From positions 1 to 53,639 of the forward strand of contig NZ_BCYT01000022.1 of assembly GCF_001598335.1 (NCBI RefSeq): a stretch of 53,639 bases of DNA, given 5' to 3'. The notes beneath the pieces were generated by a model. It saw only the letters and a list, made by a program, of their open reading frames with translations, was not told the origin of the DNA and did no database searches. How positions within the stretch are numbered: the stretch's first letter is position 1; the number at the start of each line of letters is the position of its first letter. A program made the translations under genes and the position numbers. Below are positions 18,303-27,770 of this stretch, piece after piece. Source of the stretch: Sphingobium abikonense NBRC 16140 (GTDB taxonomy: Bacteria; Pseudomonadota; Alphaproteobacteria; Sphingomonadales; Sphingomonadaceae).

Positions 18303-18790
18303 TGGGCCTTCCCACCCTTGAGCAGATGCAGTTTCAGCATGCCGCTGCGCAACTTAATGCGCTTCATGCGGAACTGATCGATGACGACCGGTTGGAAGAA
18401 TGGCCTAACCTGTTTGAAGAAAAGTGCCAGTACAGTGTGATCTCAGCGGAGAACCACAATCGTTCGCTGAACCTGGCTGCGGTGTTCTGCGACAGCCGCG
18501 GCATGCTGGTCGATCGCATCGTCTCTTTGCGCCGCGCCAATATCTTTCCCGCGCACAGCTACCGGCATATTCTCGGTCCGACCCGCGTGAAGTCGACCAG
18601 CGGGCAGATCGTCACCACACAGACCAACTATGTGGTCCTGATGACGCGCAACGACGGTCAGACGTCGATCTACAATTCCGGAAAATATGTCGATCAAATC
18701 GACGTTTCCGGCGCTGGCTCGCGCTTCCTTTCCAAGACCGCAATCTTCGACACCCACCTCATCGATACGATGATGGTCCGCCCGATCTAG
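18302..18790 (+). CDS. Salicylate hydroxylase-type Rieske oxygenase, beta subunit (second copy)
   Basis: This 162-residue small subunit is a clear paralogue of the one at 12139-12627, sharing DDDRLEEWPNLF, DSRGMLVDRIVSLRRANIFPAH and YNSGKYVD. The start is the ATG at 18302, whose A is the last base of the ferredoxin stop codon; an upstream extension to 18107 is only the ferredoxin gene read in another frame. Here the beta gene precedes the alpha gene, the reverse of the copy on the minus strand. Confidence 0.88.
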   Translation: MGLPTLEQMQFQHAAAQLNALHAELIDDDRLEEWPNLFEEKCQYSVISAENHNRSLNLAAVFCDSRGMLVDRIVSLRRANIFPAHSYRHILGPTRVKSTSGQIVTTQTNYVVLMTRNDGQTSIYNSGKYVDQIDVSGAGSRFLSKTAIFDTHLIDTMMVRPI

Positions 18791-18814
18791 CTGCAAAGTT
18801 GAAAGCACCCAATC

Positions 18815-20077
18815 ATGTCCATTGCCCAGCAACAAGACACCTTGGATCAAGCCCCGTCCACTGCCGGATGCCGGGTTCCGTACCGCGTTTTCACCGATCG
18901 CCAGTACTATGATCGCGAACAGGAGAAAATTTTTAAGGGTGACTGCTGGTCCTTCGTCGGACTTGAAGCTGAAGTTCCGAAGGCAGGTGATTTCAAATCG
19001 ACCTTCGTGGGCGAAACGCCGGTGATCCTCACGCGCGACAGCGACGGCTCGGTGCATGTCGTGGTCAATCGCTGCGCCCATCGCGGTGCCCTGGTCTGCC
19101 GCGAAATGCGCGGCAACCGCTCAAGTCTGGAATGCGTCTACCACCAGTGGGCCTACGACCTGAAGGGTAAGCTGATCGGCGTGCCCTTCCGCCGCGGCCT
19201 CAAGGGGCAAGGCGGGATGCCTGGCGATTTTGACATGAGCCAGCACAATCTGAGACAGTTACGCACCGAATCGGTCAACGGTCTGGTCTTCGCTTCTTTC
19301 TCCGAAACGGTTGAATCCTGCCGTGATTTCCTCGGTCCGATCGTGGTCGAGCAGATCGAGCGGATCATGTGCAAACCCGTCACCGTTCTGGGCGACCAGC
19401 GCCAGCGCATCCGCGGGAATTGGAAGCTTTACGCGGAGAACACCCGCGATCCCTACCACGCGAGCCTGCTGCACCTATTCCACAACACGTTCGGTCTGTA
19501 TCGCTCAACCCAGACCGGTAAGGCGCTTATGGATGCCAACAAACGCCACTCGCTGCTCTATTCGATCGCGGCCAGCAACGACGATGCCGCCGACAAGCAG
19601 GCCTACGGCGATTCCCGCACCTTCGACACCGAATTCAAGCTGCAGGACATGTCGCTGCTGAAAGGTCGGCAGGAGTTCGCGGACAATGTCACTCTGGTGA
19701 TCCTCGCGGTCTACCCCAACCTCGTCCTCCAGCAGATCCAGAACACGCTCGCCGTACGCCAGACCGTGACTTACGGCCCAGACGAATTCGAATTGGTCTG
19801 GACCCATTTCGGCTACCAGGACGACGACGAGGAAATGCAGGCCATCCGGCTAAAACAGGCTAACCTGATCGGACCTGCAGGACTCATTTCGATGGAAGAC
19901 GGCGAAGCGGTGGAAATCGTCCAGAACGCCATCGTCGGCGAGGCAAGCGCGACGTCCTACATCGCGATGGGTGGCGGTCGAGCCGAGGATGCCGACCATC
20001 TCGTCACCGAGGGCGCGATCATCGGGTTCTGGGACAATTATCGCAAAATGGTCGGCTTTGAGGTGGAACCGGCATGA
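18815..20077 (+). CDS. Salicylate hydroxylase-type Rieske oxygenase, alpha subunit (second copy)
   Basis: This 420-residue catalytic subunit has Rieske ligands C87/H89 and C107/H110 and the iron region GNWKLYAENTRDPYH with D213, H216 and H221. It shares VPFRRGLKG, LQQIQNTLAVRQ and LISMEDGEAVE with the alpha subunit at 12624-13904, so both belong to the AndAc/BphA1c group. The differences around the iron site (DPYHASLLHLFHNTFG here, DSYHGGLLHLFYPTFG there) may reflect different substrates, for example salicylate against a substituted or bicyclic hydroxy acid. It overlaps the isomerase start by four bases. Confidence 0.88.
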   Translation: MSIAQQQDTLDQAPSTAGCRVPYRVFTDRQYYDREQEKIFKGDCWSFVGLEAEVPKAGDFKSTFVGETPVILTRDSDGSVHVVVNRCAHRGALVCREMRGNRSSLECVYHQWAYDLKGKLIGVPFRRGLKGQGGMPGDFDMSQHNLRQLRTESVNGLVFASFSETVESCRDFLGPIVVEQIERIMCKPVTVLGDQRQRIRGNWKLYAENTRDPYHASLLHLFHNTFGLYRSTQTGKALMDANKRHSLLYSIAASNDDAADKQAYGDSRTFDTEFKLQDMSLLKGRQEFADNVTLVILAVYPNLVLQQIQNTLAVRQTVTYGPDEFELVWTHFGYQDDDEEMQAIRLKQANLIGPAGLISMEDGEAVEIVQNAIVGEASATSYIAMGGGRAEDADHLVTEGAIIGFWDNYRKMVGFEVEPA

Positions 20078-20667
20078 CCCGCACGATCGACTTCTACTTC
20101 GATTTCATCAGCCCGTTCAGCTACCTTGCCCAGCTCAAGCTGCCGGAGATCGCGCGGGCAGCGGGAAGCACGGTGGAATACTGGCCGATTGACATTCCTG
20201 AAGCCAAAATTGCCGCCGGCAACTATGGCCCGTCCAATCGCGAAGTCTTGCCCAAGATCAAGGTCATGAAGGCAGACCTTGAGCGCTGGGCCGAACGTTA
20301 TGGGGTGCCCCTCACCTTCCCGGCGAGCTTCGCTTGCGCAGACTGGAATTGCGCGGTGCTGTTCGCCCGCGAGCACGGTAAGGCCGAGGCATTTGTGACC
20401 GATGCCTACCGCCGGATCTGGGGCCAGGGGATCGATCCGGGCGACCGCAACGAGCTGGCCGCATGCGCCAAAGCAGCGGGTCTCGACGCTGAGGCGCTGA
20501 TTGCCTTCGTTGAATCGCCGACTGGCCAGAACGAATATCGCAAGGCCCGGAGCCAGGCGATCCAGCGCGGCGTGTACGGTGCGCCGCTGATGTTCGTTGA
20601 CGACCAGGTTTTCTGGGGGAATGACCGATTGGATTTTCTTGCCGAGTATTTGAACAAGTCAAAATAA
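20074..20667 (+). CDS. nahD: 2-Hydroxychromene-2-carboxylate isomerase (NahD-like)
   Basis: This 197-residue kappa-class GST-like protein isomerises 2-hydroxychromene-2-carboxylate, the spontaneous product of 1,2-dihydroxynaphthalene cleavage, using glutathione. The N terminus IDFYFDFISPFSYLA and the later GVYGAPLMFVDDQVFWGNDRL are diagnostic. The reaction fits the extradiol dioxygenase at 17032. The next step, a NahE hydratase-aldolase giving salicylaldehyde, is not encoded in this window. The start ATG overlaps the alpha subunit stop (ATGA). Confidence 0.93.
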   Translation: MTRTIDFYFDFISPFSYLAQLKLPEIARAAGSTVEYWPIDIPEAKIAAGNYGPSNREVLPKIKVMKADLERWAERYGVPLTFPASFACADWNCAVLFAREHGKAEAFVTDAYRRIWGQGIDPGDRNELAACAKAAGLDAEALIAFVESPTGQNEYRKARSQAIQRGVYGAPLMFVDDQVFWGNDRLDFLAEYLNKSK

Positions 20668-20694
20668 AAAATTCGATTACACAAGGGGGGATGC

Positions 20695-22875
20695 ATGAAA
20701 AGGTATGATTGCTTTTTTGTCGCCTTGTTGGGAGTGACCGCGCTGACGCCGCAGATGGCCTTAGCACAAGACTTCACAAGCGAAACGGACGAATCCCAGC
20801 CTGCCAGCACGGGTCTAGGTGACATTATCGTCACCGCCACTCGGCACGAGGCCAAGCTGCAAACCGTGCCGGTTGCAGTTACTGCGGTTACCGGCGATGC
20901 TCTTGCTTCCGCCGATGTTTCAACGGTCCGCTCCCTCACTCAGGTTGTGCCAGGCTTCATCGGCAGCCGTAATATGGGTGTCTTCCAGCCGGTCGTACGC
21001 GGCGTCGGCTCAACCGGCATTTCGGTTGGTGATGAACCCAATATCGCAACCTACGTCGACGGCGTCTACCAACCGGAATCGGCCGCCAACTGGATCGACC
21101 TGGTCGAGGTCGAGCGGGTCGAGGTGCTGCGCGGGCCGCAGGGCACGACCTTCGGTCGCAATGCCACCGGCGGACTGATCAACGTCATCACCCCCGATCC
21201 CAGCTTCGACTTCCGCGGCAAGGCTTCGCTGCGCTTGGGCCGGATGAGGCGCGATGCCGGCGATTACGACGCCCGGCTCTATTTTACCGGGCCAATGGGC
21301 GACAAGGTCGCGGCTGACTTTGCCGCGCTTTTCCGCAAAAACGACGGATACATCGACGATCTGGTCCGTGGAGGCACTCTGGGCAACCAGCGCGTCATCG
21401 ACCTGCGCAGCAAGTTGCTGTTCAAGCCGACCGACAATTTCAAGGTTGTTCTGACCGGGGAATACTTCAACCAGGAAAGCACCACCAATTCGCCGCAGCC
21501 GCTGGATGGCAACACCGCAGGCAACAATTGGCCGGGCGTGATCGTACCGACCCGTGCCTGGCAGGCCTCGTTGACCGAGGTGCCGTTGCTCAACCTCACA
21601 CGTTGGAGCGCGGCACTGCACACCCGGCTCGATCTGGGTAGCGTCCTGCTTGAAACCACCACCGGTTTTCTCAACCTGCGCTGGCGGCAGACGACCGATG
21701 GCGATGCCTCGAACATAAAGCTGTCGAACTTTCCGGCAGTGTTTGAATCGGAGTCGGGCAGTCAGGAAATCAAGCTGAGTTCGGCCAATCCCGGCCGCTT
21801 CCAGTGGCTGGTCGGCGGGTACTTCTACCAGTTCGGCGGTGGTGCCCCGGTCCTCGAGCCTTGGACCACCACCAACCCAGCTCTGCCCTTGGCAGGGCCG
21901 TCGTTGACACCCAAGCTTGATGGACGCTCATTCGCGGTCTTTGCCGAAGGCACCTATGAGGTTCAGCCGAACCTGTTCATCACGCTCGGCGGCCGATACA
22001 CTACCGAGACGCGCTGGTTTAGCCAAAGTAACAATGGCGTATTGCTGGTCAATGACGTTTCAAAAACGTTCAAAAAGTTTAACTACAAAGTCGGTATCCG
22101 TTATGAGGTGACCGACAAGACTAACGTCTACGCCACCTACAGCACCGCGTTCAAGAGCGGGGTATACAACATGGCGGGAATCAGCGGCACCCCGGTCAAT
22201 CCGGAGAACATCAAGGCGGCTGAATTCGGGATCAAGTCCGATCCATTGGAATGGCTGCGCACCAACCTTGCCGCCTATTATTACGACTACAAGGGCCTCC
22301 AACTTCAGTCGAAGGCTCCGACCGGTCCCGGATACATCCTGCAGAATGCAGCCAACGCCGAAATCTATGGCGGCGAGTTTGAGACCATCATCAATCCGGT
22401 CCGCGACCTAAGGCTGCGTGCGGCGGTTGCCTATACCCATGCCCGCTACAAGGATTTCCCCAACGCCCAGGGCTTTACGCCGATCGTGAATGGCAACGGC
22501 AACTACGCCGGCAACGTGGCTGCTCCCTACGATGCTTCAGGCAAGGTCATGACCCGGGCGCCTGAATGGTCGGGCAATGTGGGGTTTGATTGGAGCCATG
22601 ACGTCGGCAACGGGCGCGTCACTCTGGCCGGAAATCTGCTGTGGAGTTCCAGGGTATACTACGACTTCGCCAACATATTCTCGCAGCGCCCCTACACCCT
22701 GTCTAACCTCTCGATCAATTGGCAGCCTGGAAGCGAAGCCTTCAAGGTCGGCCTGTGGGTGACGAACCTGACCAACGAGAAGGTGCTGCAAACCGTGCGC
22801 CCCGGAACGTTGGGAACCGACGGGTTCTATGAACAACCTCGTAAGATTGGAATAACTATAGAAACGAAAATTTAA
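20695..22875 (+). CDS. TonB-dependent outer-membrane receptor
   Basis: This 726-residue protein has an N-terminal signal peptide with likely cleavage after residue 24 (ALA-QD), a plug domain beginning at LGDIIVTATRHEAKLQTVP, plug motifs such as RGPQGTTFGRNATGGLINV, and a long C-terminal beta-barrel. Sphingomonads use such receptors widely for organic substrates as well as iron. Its place directly after ring-cleavage genes, 27 bases behind the isomerase, suggests uptake of an aromatic substrate or its acid. The exact cargo cannot be told from sequence. Confidence 0.92.
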   Translation: MKRYDCFFVALLGVTALTPQMALAQDFTSETDESQPASTGLGDIIVTATRHEAKLQTVPVAVTAVTGDALASADVSTVRSLTQVVPGFIGSRNMGVFQPVVRGVGSTGISVGDEPNIATYVDGVYQPESAANWIDLVEVERVEVLRGPQGTTFGRNATGGLINVITPDPSFDFRGKASLRLGRMRRDAGDYDARLYFTGPMGDKVAADFAALFRKNDGYIDDLVRGGTLGNQRVIDLRSKLLFKPTDNFKVVLTGEYFNQESTTNSPQPLDGNTAGNNWPGVIVPTRAWQASLTEVPLLNLTRWSAALHTRLDLGSVLLETTTGFLNLRWRQTTDGDASNIKLSNFPAVFESESGSQEIKLSSANPGRFQWLVGGYFYQFGGGAPVLEPWTTTNPALPLAGPSLTPKLDGRSFAVFAEGTYEVQPNLFITLGGRYTTETRWFSQSNNGVLLVNDVSKTFKKFNYKVGIRYEVTDKTNVYATYSTAFKSGVYNMAGISGTPVNPENIKAAEFGIKSDPLEWLRTNLAAYYYDYKGLQLQSKAPTGPGYILQNAANAEIYGGEFETIINPVRDLRLRAAVAYTHARYKDFPNAQGFTPIVNGNGNYAGNVAAPYDASGKVMTRAPEWSGNVGFDWSHDVGNGRVTLAGNLLWSSRVYYDFANIFSQRPYTLSNLSINWQPGSEAFKVGLWVTNLTNEKVLQTVRPGTLGTDGFYEQPRKIGITIETKI

Positions 22876-22902
22876 ACAATAACTTTAATCAAGGAGGATG
22901 CC

Positions 22903-25398
22903 ATGAAGAAAATTAATCATCCAAAAATAAAAAATCTACTGCTGTCGAACGCGCCCCCGATGCTCGCGCTCTTACTGCTAGCGCCGACCCATGTGTATGC
23001 ACAAGACAGATCGGATAGTAACCCACAATCCGAGACAGCAGTTTCAGGACTTGGTGATATTATTGTTACAGCTCGGAAACGCTCTGAAAATCTGCAGGAA
23101 ACACCCATCGCGATCACGGCGATGACTGGTGAGATGCTCGAAGAAAAGCAGATCGTCAACGTAGCGGAAGTTGCCAAGTTCGCTCCCAATGTCAACATTT
23201 CGCCGGTTGCTAACATCTCGGGTTCGAGTGCCTCGATTACCGCTTTCATCCGCGGCGTCGGACAGACCGACTTCAACATCACTGTCGATCCCGGCGTTGG
23301 CGTCTATGTAGATGGCGTATATGTCGCGCGTTCCGTCGGAGCGCTACTCGACATGGCAGACGTTTCAAGCGTCCAGGTCTTGCGCGGTCCGCAGGGTACG
23401 CTGTTTGGCAAGAACACGATCGGCGGAGCGATCGTGGTCAATTCGGTTGAGCCGCAGAAGGATTTCGACCTGAAGCTCGAAGCGGCAACCGGCCGGTTCA
23501 ATCGCGCCGATTTCAAGGGCATTATCAATGTACCGCTGAACGACAACCTAGCGATGCGGGCTGTTGCTTCCTATGAAACGCGCGACGGCTATCAGAAACG
23601 TCTGTTCGATGGCGGTCGCCAGGGTAACAAAGATAGCTTTGGTGGGCGTGTCGCCTTTAAATGGGAACCGACAGACAAACTCACGGTCAATCTCAGTGGG
23701 GACATCAACATCCGCCGGGAGGAGATGGCCGCATCTACTTTAGTTAACCTTTTTGAATCGCCCAACCTGCTTCAGATCGTCAATCGGAATGGGCGGACCT
23801 TAGCATTCCCAAGCTCTACATATGCATGGAACAAGCTACAGGGGGGGGCCGGTGTTTGTGGCGCGGACGGTCAGCTTGCCCCAGTCAACAATCCCCTGTG
23901 TGCAACTACCCAATGGGTAACTGGCAATATCGACTCGACTTGGTCGGGCACGAAAAACCAGTCGGATTTCGATTTGTGGGGCACCAACCTGACACTCGAC
24001 TATGATTTCGGTGGCATTAACCTCAAATCAATCAGCGCCTATCGCGACCAAAAGGCAACAATCCAGTTCGACTTTGATGGCACGCCCCATCCCTATCTGC
24101 AGCTGACCAACAATATCGACTTATGGCAGGCATCACAGGAGTTGCAGCTGACCGGCAGTTTGTTGAACGACCGGTTAAAGTTTGTGCTCGGCGGATACTA
24201 TCTGAAAGAAAAAGGACAGGACAAGAATGATCTGCGCTTCGGGTTTGCGGATTTCTTCAGTGGTGGCAAGATTGACAACGACAGCTATGCCGCTTACCTG
24301 CAGGCCACTTTCAAGGTAACCGACCGATTTTCCATAACACCGGGAATTCGTTACACGGACGAAACAAAGCGTTTTGACCCGTCGTTCCAGACTATTAACC
24401 GTGATTACACGGCACCTCTCGGGCAGGCAGGAATTCTTCCCTATCCAGATGGTGTATTCATCGCTTTCAGCCAATGCGTTACTGGCCAACCCACGCCATT
24501 GCTAGTGACCGACCCAGCCAGCCCACTATTTGGTTTCCCACTACCTGGTGGATGCGCTCCTGCCGCCACCAACCCTGGCGGAAACCACACGATGCCGGCT
24601 GTTCAAGTTGCTGTAAAGGCGAAGGAGTGGACACCGGCAATTTCAATGGACTATAAGATTAGCGATGATGTTCTCGCATATGCATCATATTCTAAAGGCT
24701 TCAAAAACGGCGGATTTACTCAACGAATATTTCCTGCTGAGCAAGTTGCCCCTTCTTTCACTCCTGAATTTGTAGAATCTTATGAGATAGGTCTTAAAAC
24801 AGAGATTTTTGATCGTCGACTTCGCGTTAATATCGCTGCGTTTCTTTCCGACTACAGCAACATCCAAGTTGTTGTAAACGAAGGCATCGCGCCTAGGGCG
24901 CGCAATGCTGGCACTGGTCGAATTAAGGGCTTCGAGATTGAAGGCGAAGCAGCTCCTGCCGATTGGTTGCGACTGACATTCGGTGTTGGTTATCTGGATG
25001 CTTATTTTCGTGAAATCGATCCGGCGGCATTCCCGATAGGCCTCAATTCGAAGTTTGCCTTCGTGCCGGAGTGGACTGGCTCGGCTTCTTTCAACGCCGA
25101 TGTTTATCGAGGAGACAGGGGCAAGCTGACTCTTCGTGGCGATTGGTCGTACCAGAGCACAACGTACAAAGATGCGTTAAACAGTTCTGAATTAAAGCAG
25201 CCTGGCTATAGCGTATTCGGCGCAAGCGCATCATTTACTGAGAGTAGCGAGCATTTTACAGTGACAGCTGGTGTAACTAACCTGACCGATAAGCGGTATA
25301 TTCAGGGCGGATATGTCGACCGTGACGTCGCGGGGACAGCGCTGGCAACTTACTCACGTCCGCGTGAATGGTTCCTTAAGCTGGCCTACAAGTACTAA
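22903..25398 (+). CDS. TonB-dependent outer-membrane receptor (second)
   Basis: This 831-residue receptor has a signal peptide with likely cleavage after residue 33 (VYA-QD), a plug starting near LGDIIVTARKRSENLQETP, the RGPQGTLFGKNTIGGAIVV motif and a barrel ending in WFLKLAYKY. A strong AAGGAGG site precedes the ATG. It is only distantly similar to the receptor upstream, so it is not a recent tandem duplicate. The stretch from about 24.6 to 24.9 kb is clearly richer in A and T than its surroundings, with AT-ending codons, which points to a recombinant or younger segment. A terminator follows the gene. Confidence 0.92.
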   Translation: MKKINHPKIKNLLLSNAPPMLALLLLAPTHVYAQDRSDSNPQSETAVSGLGDIIVTARKRSENLQETPIAITAMTGEMLEEKQIVNVAEVAKFAPNVNISPVANISGSSASITAFIRGVGQTDFNITVDPGVGVYVDGVYVARSVGALLDMADVSSVQVLRGPQGTLFGKNTIGGAIVVNSVEPQKDFDLKLEAATGRFNRADFKGIINVPLNDNLAMRAVASYETRDGYQKRLFDGGRQGNKDSFGGRVAFKWEPTDKLTVNLSGDINIRREEMAASTLVNLFESPNLLQIVNRNGRTLAFPSSTYAWNKLQGGAGVCGADGQLAPVNNPLCATTQWVTGNIDSTWSGTKNQSDFDLWGTNLTLDYDFGGINLKSISAYRDQKATIQFDFDGTPHPYLQLTNNIDLWQASQELQLTGSLLNDRLKFVLGGYYLKEKGQDKNDLRFGFADFFSGGKIDNDSYAAYLQATFKVTDRFSITPGIRYTDETKRFDPSFQTINRDYTAPLGQAGILPYPDGVFIAFSQCVTGQPTPLLVTDPASPLFGFPLPGGCAPAATNPGGNHTMPAVQVAVKAKEWTPAISMDYKISDDVLAYASYSKGFKNGGFTQRIFPAEQVAPSFTPEFVESYEIGLKTEIFDRRLRVNIAAFLSDYSNIQVVVNEGIAPRARNAGTGRIKGFEIEGEAAPADWLRLTFGVGYLDAYFREIDPAAFPIGLNSKFAFVPEWTGSASFNADVYRGDRGKLTLRGDWSYQSTTYKDALNSSELKQPGYSVFGASASFTESSEHFTVTAGVTNLTDKRYIQGGYVDRDVAGTALATYSRPREWFLKLAYKY

Positions 25399-25408
25399 CG
25401 CAAGAGCA

Positions 25409-25434
25409 GAGGGCGGCGGTTCGCTGCCGTCCTC
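25409..25434 (+). terminator. Probable terminator after the TonB receptor genes
   Basis: A stem of nine pairs (25409-25417 with 25426-25434, one G-T pair) closes an 8-base loop, about ten bases after the receptor stop codon. The T-run after it is weak (CCGTTT). It would end the plus-strand unit that begins at 17.0 kb. Confidence 0.55.
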
Positions 25435-25523
25435 ACCGTTTCGGACGTGCTTGCTTCGGAAGCACCGCCTAACCGACCAACATCCGCTTGGCATCTGGTC
25501 CTGCGGCCACAGGAGTTCAGACA

Positions 25524-26996
25524 TTGGCTGTCACAATCCCTCCACTCCACCGCAGCGATTTTCTGACCAACCAGTCGATCATCAACGGGAAATCAGTAGA
25601 AGCCAGCTCCACCTTTGATGTCACGAACCCCGCCACCGGCAAGACGCTCGCAACAGTTGGCCTACTGGGCGAAGCCGAAACTCGCCAGGCGATCGAAAGC
25701 AATTCCCGCACCTATGCCGATTGGCGAAAGCGATCCGCGCAAGAGCGTGTCCGACTGCTGCAGGGCTGGCTAGCACTGGTCCAGCTGCATCGCGAGGATC
25801 TGGCCCTGCTGATGACCGCCGAACAGGGCAAACCGCTGGCCGAAGCGCTGGGCGAGGTCGATTACGCCGCAAGCTTCATCCAGTGGTTCGCCGAAGAGGC
25901 GCGCCGTGTCTATGGCGAGGTCATTCCGGCCAGTTCCGAGCGGCGGATTATCGTGATCCGTCAGCCGGTCGGCGTGGCTGGCGCCATTACGCCGTGGAAC
26001 TTTCCCGCCGCGATGATCACCCGCAAGGTCGCGCCTGCACTGGCGGCGGGCTGCACCGTGACCCTCAAACCGTCCGAACTCACCCCGCTGACCGCTTGCG
26101 CTCTGGCAAAGCTCGCTCTCGAAGCGGGCATTCCGCCCGGCGTGTTCAACGTGGTCTGCGGGGATGCACCCGCGATCGGATCGGTCCTGACCAGCCATCC
26201 CGATGTCACCAAGTTCACTTTCACCGGTTCGACCGCGGTTGGCAAGCTGCTGACTGCGCAATGCGCCACCACCCTGAAACGGGTTTCGATGGAACTGGGC
26301 GGCAATGCCCCGCTGCTAGTGTTCGACGATGCCGATCTCGATCAGGCGGTCGAGGGGGTGATCGCATCGAAATTCCGTAACACCGGACAGACCTGCGTTT
26401 GCGCCAACCGGATCCTGGTGCAGAGCGGCATTCATGACCGCTTCGTCGAGGCGCTGGCCGCCAGGGTCTCCGCGTTCCGGGTCGGCAACGGCCTTGAAGG
26501 TGCAACCGACCAGGGACCGTTAATCACCGCATCAGCCTTGGCCAAGGTTCACGGGCATGTCGCCGACGCCGTGGCGCAAGGTGCCCAGCTGGTCACAGGC
26601 GGCAAGGGACACGAGGCCGGAGAGCTGTTCTTCCAACCAACTGTTCTGACCGGAGCGAGCCCGGCGATGCGGCTAGCGGACGAGGAGACTTTCGGGCCGG
26701 TTGCCCCGGTGTTCCGTTTCGAAACCGAGGTCGAAGCGCTAACGCTTGCCAACGCCACGCGCTCGGGGCTGGCGGCCTATGCCTTCACCCGCGACATTGA
26801 CCGCGCCTGGCGGGTTTCCGAAGGACTTGAGACCGGGATGGTCGGCTTAAACAGCGGCATCGTCTCGACCGAGACCGCACCGTTTGGCGGCATCAAGGAA
26901 TCGGGACTTGGCCGAGAAGGTTCGCGACACGGTATTGAAGAATTCTTGGAGATGAAGACCATCAGTGTTGGGGTCCGGAACGAGAGTCCGGTGTAA
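25524..26996 (+). CDS. Semialdehyde dehydrogenase (GabD/SSADH-like)
   Basis: This 490-residue aldehyde dehydrogenase belongs to the succinate-semialdehyde dehydrogenase group: PWNFPAAMITRK, general base E257 in MELGGNAP and catalytic C291 in GQTCVCANR. The second cysteine two residues on is the same arrangement as the redox switch in human SSADH. I choose the TTG at 25524 because AGGAG lies eight bases upstream; the longer frame from 25488 lacks a ribosome site. It could oxidise the semialdehyde released by the HpaI-like aldolase at 48282, as ThnG does for pimelic semialdehyde in tetralin breakdown. That link is inferred. Confidence 0.85.
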   Translation: MAVTIPPLHRSDFLTNQSIINGKSVEASSTFDVTNPATGKTLATVGLLGEAETRQAIESNSRTYADWRKRSAQERVRLLQGWLALVQLHREDLALLMTAEQGKPLAEALGEVDYAASFIQWFAEEARRVYGEVIPASSERRIIVIRQPVGVAGAITPWNFPAAMITRKVAPALAAGCTVTLKPSELTPLTACALAKLALEAGIPPGVFNVVCGDAPAIGSVLTSHPDVTKFTFTGSTAVGKLLTAQCATTLKRVSMELGGNAPLLVFDDADLDQAVEGVIASKFRNTGQTCVCANRILVQSGIHDRFVEALAARVSAFRVGNGLEGATDQGPLITASALAKVHGHVADAVAQGAQLVTGGKGHEAGELFFQPTVLTGASPAMRLADEETFGPVAPVFRFETEVEALTLANATRSGLAAYAFTRDIDRAWRVSEGLETGMVGLNSGIVSTETAPFGGIKESGLGREGSRHGIEEFLEMKTISVGVRNESPV

Positions 26997-27029
26997 GCGG
27001 AATGCGGTCCCGAGGAGTCAAGATTTTCG

Positions 27030-27057
27030 TTGCTCAATGCGGAATGCATTGTATGAT
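27030..27057 (+). promoter_or_regulatory. Promoter with operator palindrome before ubiX
   Basis: TTGCTC (27030-27035) and TATGAT (27052-27057) are separated by 16 bases and look like -35 and -10 boxes. The spacer region holds a perfect inverted repeat CAATGC-GGAAT-GCATTG at 27035-27051. The first ten bases, TTGCTCAATG, differ by one base from TTGCACAATG at the 16.9 and 47.4 kb promoters. The UbiX start lies about 97 bases downstream. Confidence 0.6.
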
Positions 27058-27153
27058 GTCGGCAAAAGAGTGGGAGACGGAATTCAGCATGCCCGTCAGG
27101 GTTAGGCCTTATGCTACCTTGACCGCCCAGAACGCGCAGGAAAGTGTCCTGCC

Positions 27154-27768
27154 GTGAAGCGCATGGTCGTGGGGATGACCGGCGCAACCGGCTCGGTCTA
27201 TGGCCTTCGCCTGCTTGAGCTACTGCGCGAGACGGGCGGTTGGGAAACCCATCTGGTGATGTCTCCGGCGGCGCTGCTCAACATTCGCGAGGAACTGCCC
27301 GAAGGCAAGGCCCGGCTCGAAGCACTGGCCGATGTGGTGCACAACGTCCGCAACGTCGGCGCCTCGATCGCCAGCGGTTCGTTCGTGTGCGAAGGCATGG
27401 CGATCGCGCCCTGTTCGATGCGCACGCTGGGCGCGGTGGCGCACGCCCTGTCCGACAACCTTATCACCCGTGCGGCCGACGTGATGCTGAAGGAACGGCG
27501 CCGCCTTGTGATGATCACCCGCGAAACGCCGCTCAACCTGGCGCACCTGCGCAACATGACGGCCTGCACCGAAATGGGGGCGATGATCTTCCCCCCGGTG
27601 CCGGCTTTCTATGCGCGGCCGACCTCGCTGGCCGACGTGGTCGATCACAGCTGCATGCGGGTACTGGATCTGTTCGGGCTTCATTTGAAGTCGGAGAAAC
27701 GCTGGCAAGGCCTTAGCAAAGAGGCGGCAAGCCTTGTTTCGGGTGCTGGGCAAATGGAAGGGAATTGA
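27154..27768 (+). CDS. ubiX: UbiX-like flavin prenyltransferase
   Basis: This 204-residue protein makes prenylated FMN, the cofactor of UbiD-type decarboxylases. It has the FMN-binding VGMTGATGSVYG near the N terminus, the IAPCSMRTLGAVAHALSDNLITRAADV block and the RRRLVMITRETPLN segment, all characteristic of UbiX/Pad1/VdcB. The start is GTG at 27154; ATG at 27163 is possible. Its job is almost certainly to supply the UbiD-like enzyme at 31391-32851, with which it is separated by three genes. The first gene of this unit, it follows a promoter-like element with an operator palindrome. Confidence 0.92.
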   Translation: MKRMVVGMTGATGSVYGLRLLELLRETGGWETHLVMSPAALLNIREELPEGKARLEALADVVHNVRNVGASIASGSFVCEGMAIAPCSMRTLGAVAHALSDNLITRAADVMLKERRRLVMITRETPLNLAHLRNMTACTEMGAMIFPPVPAFYARPTSLADVVDHSCMRVLDLFGLHLKSEKRWQGLSKEAASLVSGAGQMEGN

Positions 27769-27770
27769 GA

